Shown: one piece after another, positions 45,027 through 52,294 of the stretch | Layout: each line of letters opens with the position of its first letter | Position numbering within the stretch: position 1 is the first letter of the stretch | Assembly: GCF_050908845.1 (NCBI RefSeq) | Contig: NZ_CP194171.1 | Location: 1,922,001-1,986,000, forward strand | Source of the DNA: Marinobacterium_D sp050908845 | GTDB lineage: Bacteria; Pseudomonadota; Gammaproteobacteria; Pseudomonadales; Balneatricaceae | Length of the DNA stretch: 64,000 nt | Direction of reading: 5' to 3' | The notes under the pieces: generated by a model | Told to the model about the DNA's origin: nothing | Databases searched by the model: none | What the model saw: only the letters and a program-made list of their open reading frames with translations | Made by a program: the position numbers and the translations under genes

Positions 45027-45866
45027 ATGGACGCCTGGAGCTGGATTCTCCTGCTGTTTTTAATGACGCTGTTCTCTGTCGGCCTGTGGCGCACGGTGGG
45101 CTGGGAGCGGCGTCTGACCCGTCGTCTGCAGGCATTGTCTTGGGAGGGTGCCGGTCTGGTCCGCGGCCTTGGCGACCTTCCTCCCGTGCTGCAAACCTAT
45201 CTGAAGAATGTACTCCCGGCCGGCGATGCCATGCCGGCGGTGTCCCGTGTAGAGCTTAGACAAAACGGCTTGATCAATATGGGAGAGGGGGAGGCTCAGT
45301 GGAAAGCGTTCAAAGCCCGTCAGCTGGTTTTTACCCGTGCGCCAGGTTTTGCATGGATCGCCCGTATCAGGCCGACCATCTGGGTCTGCGATGCCTATGT
45401 TAATGCAGAGGGCAGCCTGCGCGCGGCCTTCATGGGCGTACTGCCACTGGCCAATCAACACGACCGGGATACCCTGGCGCAAGCTGAACTCCAGCGTTTT
45501 CTGGCCGAGCTGCCCTGGTATCCGATGCTGCTGCTAACCTGTCCGTCGCTGGCGTTCAAACCGCTCAGCGAAAACTCGGTAGAGATAAGCATCAGGGATG
45601 GCGAGCTCTCGGCCGCATTGAGCTTTGTGTTTAATGACCAAGGACTGGTCGAGCGTGTTTATGCCCCGGAGAGGGCACGCTTCCGGGGTGGGCGGTTTGT
45701 ATCGACTGCCTGGGAAGGGCGCTGGTATGCGTATGCACGGGTCGCTGGTGTGCTGGTGCCGCAACGGGCGGAAGCGCTCTGGCTGGAGGGCGAGTCGACC
45801 GCGCCCTACTGGCAGGCTGAGCTGACTTCGCTGTCCTATACTGACGCCCAGACAGAGGTTGAGTAA
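45027..45866 (+). CDS. DUF6544-like membrane-anchored protein
   Basis: The 279-residue protein starts with a membrane anchor (WSWILLLFLMTLFSVGLW). The soluble part contains LRQNGLINMGEGEAQWKAFK, FTRAPGFAWIARIRP, YVNAEGSLRAAFMGVLPL, ELPWYPMLLL and RFVSTAWEGRWYAYARVAGV, the pattern I associate with DUF6544. Its function is unknown. It follows cfa in the same direction; GAGG precedes the chosen ATG. Confidence 0.7.
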   Translation: MDAWSWILLLFLMTLFSVGLWRTVGWERRLTRRLQALSWEGAGLVRGLGDLPPVLQTYLKNVLPAGDAMPAVSRVELRQNGLINMGEGEAQWKAFKARQLVFTRAPGFAWIARIRPTIWVCDAYVNAEGSLRAAFMGVLPLANQHDRDTLAQAELQRFLAELPWYPMLLLTCPSLAFKPLSENSVEISIRDGELSAALSFVFNDQGLVERVYAPERARFRGGRFVSTAWEGRWYAYARVAGVLVPQRAEALWLEGESTAPYWQAELTSLSYTDAQTEVE

Positions 45867-45890
45867 CCCGGATCTGTTTCTGGAGGGTAT

Positions 45891-46427
45891 ATGCACACCG
45901 AGGTGCTGGAGTTCTGGTTCTCTGAGCTTTCTCCGCAGGACTGGTGGAAAAAGGATGCGGCGCTGGATCAGATGATCGAGCGCCGTTTCCTGCAGACTCT
46001 GGCCCGCGCGCGGCGGGGCGAGCTGTTCGACTGGCGCGAGCAGCCGGAGGGACGGCTGGCAGAGATAATCGTGCTCGATCAGTTCTCCCGGAATATCTAT
46101 CGCGATACCCCCGCCGCCTTTGCCCAGGATCCGGTCGCGCTGGTGCTGGCACAGGAGGCGGTGCGTATCGGTGCCGACGCTCACCTGAGCGCCATCCAAT
46201 GCCATTTCCTCTACATGCCCTATATGCACTCCGAATCGGTGTTGATCCACAAGCATGCGGAGCAGCTGTTCCGCGATAACGGGCTGGAGAACGAATACCG
46301 CTTCGAGTTAAAACACAAGGCGATCATCGACCGCTTTGGCCGCTATCCTCACCGCAATGCCATCCTGGGCCGGGAATCCTCCAGCGAGGAGCTGGAGTTC
46401 CTCGAACAGCCCGGATCCAGCTTTTAA
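45891..46427 (+). CDS. DUF924 family protein
   Basis: The 178-residue helical protein has the DUF924 signature: EVLEFWFSELSPQDWWKKD, then AEIIVLDQFSRNIYRDTPAA, FLYMPYMHSE and RFGRYPHRNAILGR. The fold is TPR-like in known relatives; its function is unknown. GGAGG lies close before the ATG. It is 24 nt from the DUF6544-like gene and probably co-transcribed. Confidence 0.92.
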   Translation: MHTEVLEFWFSELSPQDWWKKDAALDQMIERRFLQTLARARRGELFDWREQPEGRLAEIIVLDQFSRNIYRDTPAAFAQDPVALVLAQEAVRIGADAHLSAIQCHFLYMPYMHSESVLIHKHAEQLFRDNGLENEYRFELKHKAIIDRFGRYPHRNAILGRESSSEELEFLEQPGSSF

Positions 46428-46439
46428 CTCCAGCGCCGC

Positions 46440-47861
46440 TTATACCAGCGGCGCGGCGGATCTTGGCCCCTCTGCCAGCAACTCCCTCAGTCGTGTCAGC
46501 CCGGTTTCCAGTGCCTCGATGGAAGCGGGTGGGGTGATGCAGATACGCACCGCCTGTGGCGCTGGCTGGCTGCCAACGCAGAACGGCTCGGGACTCACCA
46601 GCGTTACCCCTCGCAGCCTGGCCTGCTCGACAAAGTCACTGGCCCGCCAGGGTTCGGGCAGGTGCAGCCAGGCGTGAAAACCGCAGGGGTGGGCGTGGAA
46701 GTCGTAGCCGTCAAAGAGCTTTTCAAGCAGGGCATGGCGGGCGCTCAGTTCCCGGTTCTGCCAGCTGATCAGAGAATCGGCGTCACCCGAGGCCAGCCAC
46801 TCGCAGGCCAGCGCACCGACCACACCGGGGCTCGACCAGAACTGCGCTCTGAGACTGGCGGCAAGTTGGGGGATCAGTGCCGCAGGCGCCCGCAGACAGC
46901 CGAATCTCAGGCCTCCGGAAAGAATCTTCGATACGCTGAAAATATAAAACGCGCGTTCCGGTGCCAGTTCAAAGAACGGCGTGCCACGCAGCTCCCGGGT
47001 GACAAACTGCACGCCATCCTCAAGGATCAGCAGGTCGTACCTGCGGGCGATCTCAACGATCTCCCGGCGGCGCTGTTCACTCATCTGCGCGGCAGTGGGG
47101 TTGTTGTGTTCCGGCATCAGGTAAAGCAACCGGACCCGTTGACGCTGGCACAGACGTTCCAGTGCATCCGGGCGCATCCCTTCGCGATCCATGGATACCG
47201 GCAGGTGTTTGAGGCCCAGCTGACGGGCGCAGGCGATCATGCCCGGGTAGGTCAGGGCATCCGAGGCCACCGCTTCACCCGGTCGCACCAGTGCCTGTAG
47301 CACCAGGAAATCGGCGTGCTGGCCACCGATCGAGAGCAGCAGCTCGCTGGGATCAACATTGATCGCCTGCCCCCTTAGCCAGGTCGCGAGCTGCTCGCGC
47401 TGTTCGAGGCTGCCCTGTTCGGACTGATACTCAAGCGCGTTGTGCAACGCCTCCGGCCGCTCGCTGAGGCGTGACATGATCGCCGAGAACTGCCGCTCCC
47501 TGAGTGGGCTGGGTATCGGAATGCTGAGAGAGAGGTCGACGCTGTCCGCCGTTGCCCGCGAGAGGTGGTGAAACTTGGGTTCATCGCTGCTCTTGCCCTT
47601 GACCCGGGTGCCACTGCCAACCTTGGCCTCGACCAGCCCACGCCGCTCCGCTTCCTTATAGGCCCGGGTGATAGTGCCGACGGTGACTTCCAGTGCGTCG
47701 GCAAGCAGTCGCTGGGGTGGCAGGCGCTCGCCCGCTTTCAGCTCACCGCAGGCGATGGCGGATGCAATCTGGTCTGCCAGTGATTTGTAGCGCGGTCCCG
47801 GCGGTGGCTGATCGGATGGCAGCCAGCTGGCCCGTGCGCGCGCTTTTTCCTGAATGTTCAT
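46440..47861 (-). CDS. MocR-type regulator divergent from lysE
   Basis: The 473-residue protein has a GntR winged helix (LADQIASAIACGELKAGERL, then ADALEVTVGTITRAYKEAER) and an aminotransferase domain with an intact PLP lysine in FSVSKILSGGLRFG. LLYLMPEHNNPTAAQ and LILEDGVQF lie at the ligand site; the aspartate is part of EDG. GGAGAGC precedes ATG 47861. It is divergent from a leader peptide and LysE exporter gene, so it likely senses an amino acid exported by LysE. Confidence 0.88.
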   Translation of the reverse strand: MNIQEKARARASWLPSDQPPPGPRYKSLADQIASAIACGELKAGERLPPQRLLADALEVTVGTITRAYKEAERRGLVEAKVGSGTRVKGKSSDEPKFHHLSRATADSVDLSLSIPIPSPLRERQFSAIMSRLSERPEALHNALEYQSEQGSLEQREQLATWLRGQAINVDPSELLLSIGGQHADFLVLQALVRPGEAVASDALTYPGMIACARQLGLKHLPVSMDREGMRPDALERLCQRQRVRLLYLMPEHNNPTAAQMSEQRRREIVEIARRYDLLILEDGVQFVTRELRGTPFFELAPERAFYIFSVSKILSGGLRFGCLRAPAALIPQLAASLRAQFWSSPGVVGALACEWLASGDADSLISWQNRELSARHALLEKLFDGYDFHAHPCGFHAWLHLPEPWRASDFVEQARLRGVTLVSPEPFCVGSQPAPQAVRICITPPASIEALETGLTRLRELLAEGPRSAAPLV

Positions 47862-47955
47862 GGTGCTCTCCGCAGCAGCCGATTGTCTGGGTGACATTTG
47901 AGTGTGAGGGTTACAAAACTCCAATTGATCCACTTAAAGCCGAAGACTAGTCTCT

Positions 47956-48015
47956 ATTGTACCTCTTGATAGAGGTTTATTTATCCTGTTTTTTAATAAT
48001 TGTACCCATACAATT
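47956..48015. promoter_or_regulatory. ATTGTACC repeats and palindrome before lysE
   Basis: ATTGTACC occurs at 47956 and again at 47999, 43 nt apart (about four helix turns). The second copy is part of a perfect palindrome AATTGTA-CCCA-TACAATT (47998-48015). It ends 16 nt before the leader ATG. A MocR operator is the likely reading. Confidence 0.55.
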
Positions 48016-48031
48016 TTTGGTGGAGGTCATT

Positions 48032-48166
48032 ATGTCTGTTCATAGTTCAAGCGCTTGCAACCTGTCGGTGATCCAGTCCGTGTTTGCAGTAACAGGTGTG
48101 ATGGCTGTGATTATGCGAGTGATCGGCCGCCGCGGCCGCTGCAGCAGGGGAGGATGGCCATCATGA
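48032..48166 (+). CDS. 44-codon leader peptide coupled to lysE
   Basis: The ATG at 48032 follows GGAGG at ideal spacing. The frame runs MSVHSSSACNLSVIQS, a hydrophobic FAVTGVMAVIM, then a basic IGRRGRCSRGG. Its TGA overlaps the lysE ATG (ATGA, 48163-48166). Such an overlap allows ribosomes to pass from the leader to lysE. The peptide itself is unrecognised. It may have a regulatory rather than structural role. Confidence 0.55.
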   Translation: MSVHSSSACNLSVIQSVFAVTGVMAVIMRVIGRRGRCSRGGWPS

Positions 48167-48780
48167 CCTTCACTGCTGAACTGCTCACCCTCGCAGGCCC
48201 CGTCGTTGCTTTCGCTTTCAGCATGTCAGCCACGCCCGGCCCCAATAACATGATGTTGACCGCCTCCGGCGCCAATCACGGTTTTATCCGCACCCTGCCG
48301 CATATGGCCGGTATCACGGTTGGCTGCATGGTGCTGATGAGTGCGGTGGCGCTGGGGCTGGGCGCACTGTTCCAGCAGTGGCCGGCGTTGCAGCTGGGTC
48401 TCAGGGTGCTGGGTAGCCTCTACCTGCTGTGGTTGGCGTGGAAAATAGCCAGTGCGCCGCCACCCAGCCATGACAGCGGCAAGGCATTAGCGCGCCCGAT
48501 GTCGTTTTGGCAGGCGGCTGCCTTCCAGTTTGCCAACCCCAAGGCGTGGGTGATGGCGATCTCGGGGATCGCGTCCTTTACGCTGACCGGTGACGCTTTT
48601 GTGACCTCGGCAATGATGGTGGTGCTGCTGATGGGCGTGACCAACCTGCCTTCAATCGCGCTCTGGGCGGGCTTTGGCGTGGCGATCGGGCGGTTACTGC
48701 GTACACCGCTTCACTGGCGTCGCTTTAATCTGGTCATGGGAGTGCTGACCGCCGCCTGCGTCATCATGATACTCGCCTGA
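48163..48780 (+). CDS. LysE/RhtB-family amino-acid exporter
   Basis: The 205-residue protein has six membrane helices. AFSMSATPGPNNMMLTASGA with the conserved TPGPNN motif identifies the LysE/RhtB superfamily, followed by ITVGCMVLMSAVALGLGALF and FQFANPKAWVMAISG. Members export amino acids by proton exchange. The ATG at 48163 has GGGGAGG nine nt upstream; an ATG at 48154 lies within this site. A divergent MocR regulator and a leader peptide precede it. Confidence 0.92.
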   Translation: MTFTAELLTLAGPVVAFAFSMSATPGPNNMMLTASGANHGFIRTLPHMAGITVGCMVLMSAVALGLGALFQQWPALQLGLRVLGSLYLLWLAWKIASAPPPSHDSGKALARPMSFWQAAAFQFANPKAWVMAISGIASFTLTGDAFVTSAMMVVLLMGVTNLPSIALWAGFGVAIGRLLRTPLHWRRFNLVMGVLTAACVIMILA

Positions 48781-48797
48781 ATATTATCCTGTCCCTT

Positions 48798-48826
48798 AAC
48801 CCGGCCACCCAGGCCGGGTTTCTTTT
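48798..48826 (+). terminator. Intrinsic terminator of lysE
   Basis: The stem AACCCGGCC and GGCCGGGTT with a 5-nt loop is followed by TCTTTTC. It begins 18 nt after the lysE stop. Confidence 0.88.
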
Positions 48827-48938
48827 CGTCTACTATGAGTATTGTTCAAGGTGATTTTCGGTTTCAGCACATTTATCCGTAGCCATTTCAAGTGACCTTG
48901 GGCGCTTAGCATGGCAATATGACGAAATTATCTAACTA

Positions 48939-48952
48939 ATCGGTCAATTTTG
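48939..48952 (+). promoter_or_regulatory. Operator-like motif upstream of importer 2
   Basis: ATCGGTCAATTTTG matches ATCGGTCAGTTATG of importer 1 at 12 of 14 positions, in the same orientation to transcription. TTATAT (48953-48959 region) directly downstream could be a -10. AGTGACCTT at 48891 also recurs before importer 1 (41011). Confidence 0.5.
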
Positions 48953-49048
48953 TTATATAAGCCGCGGGCAGCCTGATCCTTAACTGTTAAAAGCGTTTCG
49001 GGCAGTTAATGTTGGCGGTTTACAGATGGTGGTTTGAATAGGGCAGGT

Positions 49049-49822
49049 ATGGAGCAAAAGAAGACAGCGCTGGAGCTGATCGATATTCATAAGTCATACG
49101 GTTCACTGGAGGTGCTTAAAGGGGTATCTCTGAGTGCCGGAGATGGAGAAGTGATCTCGATTCTGGGCTCCAGTGGATCCGGCAAAAGCACGCTATTGCG
49201 CTGCATTAACCTGCTTGAGCGGCCGAGCCGGGGCCGGATTATCGTATCCGGCGAAGAGCTGGCGCTGGAAACCGGCAAAGACGGCGATCTCAAGGCGAGC
49301 AACAGCCGCCAGCTGGAGCGGATGCGCTCCCAGATCGGTTTCGTGTTCCAGAACTTCAACCTCTGGCCGCACAAATCGATCATCGAGAATATCATCGAAG
49401 CACCGACCCAGGTGCTCAAGCTATCCAGGGATGAAGCGATCGCCCGAGCTGAGAAATTGCTCGAACGGGTGGGTCTATATGACAAGCGGGACGTCTATCC
49501 GGCCAATTTGTCGGGGGGCCAACAGCAACGTATCGCTATAGCCCGTGCATTGGCGATGGAGCCACGTGTGCTGCTGTTTGACGAGCCCACGTCTGCGCTG
49601 GACCCGGAATTGGTCAATGAAGTCCTGGCGGTCATGCGTTCGCTGGCCGAAGAGGGGCGCACCATGCTGATCGTCACCCACGAAATGCGGTTTGCACGCG
49701 AAGTGTCGAACCAGGTTGTGTTCCTTCACCAGGGCAATATAGAAGAGTCGGGAACACCGGAACAGGTGTTTGACCGGCCCACATCCCCTCGAGTGCGAGA
49801 CTTTATGTCCAGCCATAGCTGA
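49049..49822 (+). CDS. Polar amino-acid ABC transporter ATPase (importer 2)
   Basis: The 257-residue HisP-type ATPase carries Walker A (GSSGSGKST), VFQNFNLWPHKSI, signature LSGGQQQRIAIAR, Walker B VLLFDEPTSALD and VTHEMRFA. Here the ATPase gene comes first, unlike importer 1. AGGG lies before ATG 49049. The order ATPase-binding protein-two permeases is that of arginine/histidine/octopine systems. Confidence 0.95.
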   Translation: MEQKKTALELIDIHKSYGSLEVLKGVSLSAGDGEVISILGSSGSGKSTLLRCINLLERPSRGRIIVSGEELALETGKDGDLKASNSRQLERMRSQIGFVFQNFNLWPHKSIIENIIEAPTQVLKLSRDEAIARAEKLLERVGLYDKRDVYPANLSGGQQQRIAIARALAMEPRVLLFDEPTSALDPELVNEVLAVMRSLAEEGRTMLIVTHEMRFAREVSNQVVFLHQGNIEESGTPEQVFDRPTSPRVRDFMSSHS

Positions 49823-49875
49823 GCTATGGCTTTAACGCTTCCGCCAACTCAATAGTGACAAACGGTGATTAGTCT

Positions 49876-50634
49876 ATGAAAGCAAGCAAACTGATTACGG
49901 CTGCCTCCCTGATTCTGGCAACATCCCTCGGTTCAACAGTCGCCAGCGCCGCCGACAAAATCCGTATTGCGACGGAAGGGGCCTATGCGCCGTTCAACCT
50001 GACCAACGAGCAGGGTGAACTGGTTGGCTTTGATGTGGATATTGCCAATGCACTCTGCGCCAAAATGGAAGCGGAGTGCGAGATCGTCGCCCAGGACTGG
50101 GATGGCATTATTCCGGGTCTGATGGGCCGCAAGTACGACGCTATTGTCGCTTCCATGTCGATCACCGAAGAGCGTCTGCGCGTGGTCGATTTCAGTGAGC
50201 CCTACTACTCCAATGTACTGGCGTTCGTGGCACCGCAAGGCAGCGATTTCGACGCCAGCCCCGAAAGTCTTGAAGGTTTGACCGTGGGTGCCCAGCGCGC
50301 CACCATCGCTGGTCAGTACCTGGAGGATGAGCTGGCCGACAAGGTTAACGTCAAGCTCTACGATACTCAGGACAACGCTTATCTGGACCTGGGCGCTGGC
50401 CGTCTCGATGCGCTGCTGTCGGACAAGTTCCCGGCTTATGACTGGCTGCGCACCGCCGACGGTGAAGGTTTCGAGTTCAAGGGCGAGGATATCGATATCG
50501 ACGACAAGATCGGTATCGCCGTGCGCAAGGGTGATCCGCTGAAAGACAAGTTCAGTGCAGCGATCAAGGCGATTGTCGAAGACGGCACCTATGCTGAAAT
50601 CAATGAAAAGTATTTCCCGTTCTCCATCTATTAA
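49876..50634 (+). CDS. Lysine/arginine/ornithine-type substrate-binding protein (importer 2)
   Basis: The 252-residue periplasmic protein has a signal peptide ending VASAADKIRIATEGAYAPF. GFDVDIANALCAKMEAECE contains the two cysteines of the LAO/HisJ proteins, and DAIVASMSITEERLRVVDFS is the ligand-site pattern of that group. Basic amino acids are the probable ligand. It is the second gene of the importer 2 operon. Confidence 0.94.
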   Translation: MKASKLITAASLILATSLGSTVASAADKIRIATEGAYAPFNLTNEQGELVGFDVDIANALCAKMEAECEIVAQDWDGIIPGLMGRKYDAIVASMSITEERLRVVDFSEPYYSNVLAFVAPQGSDFDASPESLEGLTVGAQRATIAGQYLEDELADKVNVKLYDTQDNAYLDLGAGRLDALLSDKFPAYDWLRTADGEGFEFKGEDIDIDDKIGIAVRKGDPLKDKFSAAIKAIVEDGTYAEINEKYFPFSIY

Positions 50635-50704
50635 GATTCTTAAATAAAGAAGAAAGGGAGTGGTCGCCCGCCAAGGGCAGGCTGCTCCCGCGGTGATCTT
50701 GTAC

Positions 50705-51397
50705 ATGGATCTATTAGGATTCGGTGACCTGCTGCTTTCCGGCACCTGGGTCACCATCAAACTGGCACTGACCAGTCTGGTGTTTGGACTGGCGTTCGGC
50801 CTGATTGGCGCATCTGCCAAACTCTCCTCTTTCTGGCCCGCCCGAATGCTGGCGACCGCCTATACCACGCTGGTGCGCGGTATACCCGAGCTGCTGCTGG
50901 TGTTGACCATCTATTTCGGTGGCTCGATGGTGCTGATGGCCGTGGCCGAAAAGTTTGGCTACACCGAATATATCGAAATCAGCGCCTTTGCCGCCGGCGT
51001 TGCCGCGCTCTCTATCGCCTTCGGCGCCTACTCGACCGAGGTGTTTCGCGGCGCGATTCAGGCGATACCCAAGGGGCAGTGGGAATCGGCCCAGGCGCTG
51101 GGCATGACCCGGGGAAAAACTTTTTTCCGCATTATTCTGCCGCAGGTGTGGCGGCTGGCGCTGCCCGGGCTCGGTAACCTGTTCCAGGTGCTGCTCAAGG
51201 ATACGGCGCTGGTTTCCGTGGTGGGGCTCAACGATCTGATGCGCCAGGCCTACGTGGCGACCGGCTCAACCAAGCAGCCGTTTACCTTTTATATGGCGGC
51301 GGCGATTATCTACCTGGGGCTGACGCTGCTGGCAACCCTGACAACCACCTGGCTGGAGCGGGCGGCTGACCCAGCATCTCGGGGAGCGCGTGCATGA
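50705..51397 (+). CDS. Polar amino-acid ABC permease, HisQ-like (importer 2)
   Basis: The 230-residue permease has an EAA loop, ESAQALGMTRGKTFFRIILP, and helices such as WVTIKLALTSLVFGLAFGLI. The homologous HisQ start corresponds to MDLLGFGDLLLSG, so ATG 50705 is chosen over a GTG at 50660. The next gene starts in its last 4 nt. Confidence 0.93.
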   Translation: MDLLGFGDLLLSGTWVTIKLALTSLVFGLAFGLIGASAKLSSFWPARMLATAYTTLVRGIPELLLVLTIYFGGSMVLMAVAEKFGYTEYIEISAFAAGVAALSIAFGAYSTEVFRGAIQAIPKGQWESAQALGMTRGKTFFRIILPQVWRLALPGLGNLFQVLLKDTALVSVVGLNDLMRQAYVATGSTKQPFTFYMAAAIIYLGLTLLATLTTTWLERAADPASRGARA

Positions 51398-52095
51398 GCT
51401 GGAACTGGAGCATTATTTTTGAATACCTGCCGCGCCTGATCGATGGCGTGTGGGTCACCCTCGAGCTGGTGTTTTTATCCGGGCTGCTCGGGCTGATACT
51501 GGCGGTGCCTCTGGCGTTGATGCGCGCTTCAGACAACCGCTGGCTGCGGATGCTGCCGTTTGGCTATATCTTCTTTTTCCGCGGAACGCCGCTACTGGTG
51601 CAGATCTTCCTGATCTATTACGGTGCCTCCCAGTTCGACGCCATCAAGGAGTCCGTACTCTGGCCGGTGCTGAGAGAGCCCTACTGGTGCGCGATTATCG
51701 CCTTTACGCTGAACACCGCTGCCTATACCGCCGAGCTGATTCGCGGGGCGATTCAGGCGATCCCGAAAGGGGAGCTGGAAGCGGCTGATGCTTTCGGTAT
51801 GAGCAGGCCGATGAAAATACGCCGTATAGTGCTGCCGCGCGCGTTCGGCATCGTCCTGCCGGCCTACGGCAATGAGCTGATCCTGATGCTGAAAAGCAGC
51901 TCGCTGGCATCAACGATTACGCTGCTGGATATCACCGGCGCAGCCAGGACGATTATCGCCCGCACCTACACACCGCTGGAGATCTTCTTCGCCGCCGGCA
52001 TGCTTTACCTGCTGATCACCGCGATCATGATCGGCTGCTTCCGGCTCATCGAGCGTCGTCTCAACCGCCACCAGCACTACAAGGGCAGCCATTGA
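51394..52095 (+). CDS. Polar amino-acid ABC permease, HisM-like (importer 2)
   Basis: The 233-residue permease has EAADAFGMSRPMKIRRIVLP as its EAA loop and YIFFFRGTPLLVQIFLIYYG as the typical second helix region. It overlaps the HisQ-like gene by ATGA. A symmetric terminator 130 nt downstream ends the operon. Confidence 0.94.
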   Translation: MSWNWSIIFEYLPRLIDGVWVTLELVFLSGLLGLILAVPLALMRASDNRWLRMLPFGYIFFFRGTPLLVQIFLIYYGASQFDAIKESVLWPVLREPYWCAIIAFTLNTAAYTAELIRGAIQAIPKGELEAADAFGMSRPMKIRRIVLPRAFGIVLPAYGNELILMLKSSSLASTITLLDITGAARTIIARTYTPLEIFFAAGMLYLLITAIMIGCFRLIERRLNRHQHYKGSH

Positions 52096-52225
52096 AACCC
52101 GGGCGTTGATGCCCGTATGAGGAATGGATAAGGCGAGGATCTGAAATGGTCCGGGATTTTGTAATCAGGATGGACCTGGCGGCGCAGTGATACGAACTCC
52201 AGCCAGGCTTACCTGTGTAGGGACG

Positions 52226-52255
52226 AAAAAAAACCGGGCCAGGCCCGGTTTTTTT
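52226..52255. terminator. Bidirectional intrinsic terminator
   Basis: A7-8, then CCGGGCC-A-GGCCCGG, then T7. The A-tract becomes a T-tract on the other strand, so it serves both importer 2 (plus) and icd (minus). Confidence 0.92.
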
Positions 52256-52294
52256 ACAGTCAGACCTGGCGATCTGCCAGGCCTGAACGCCTGC

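Noticed and set aside
49933..50820. 295-codon frame on the minus strand, opposite the LAO-type binding protein
   Set aside because: It crosses two genes of a well-defined ABC operon and has no supporting start or domain.
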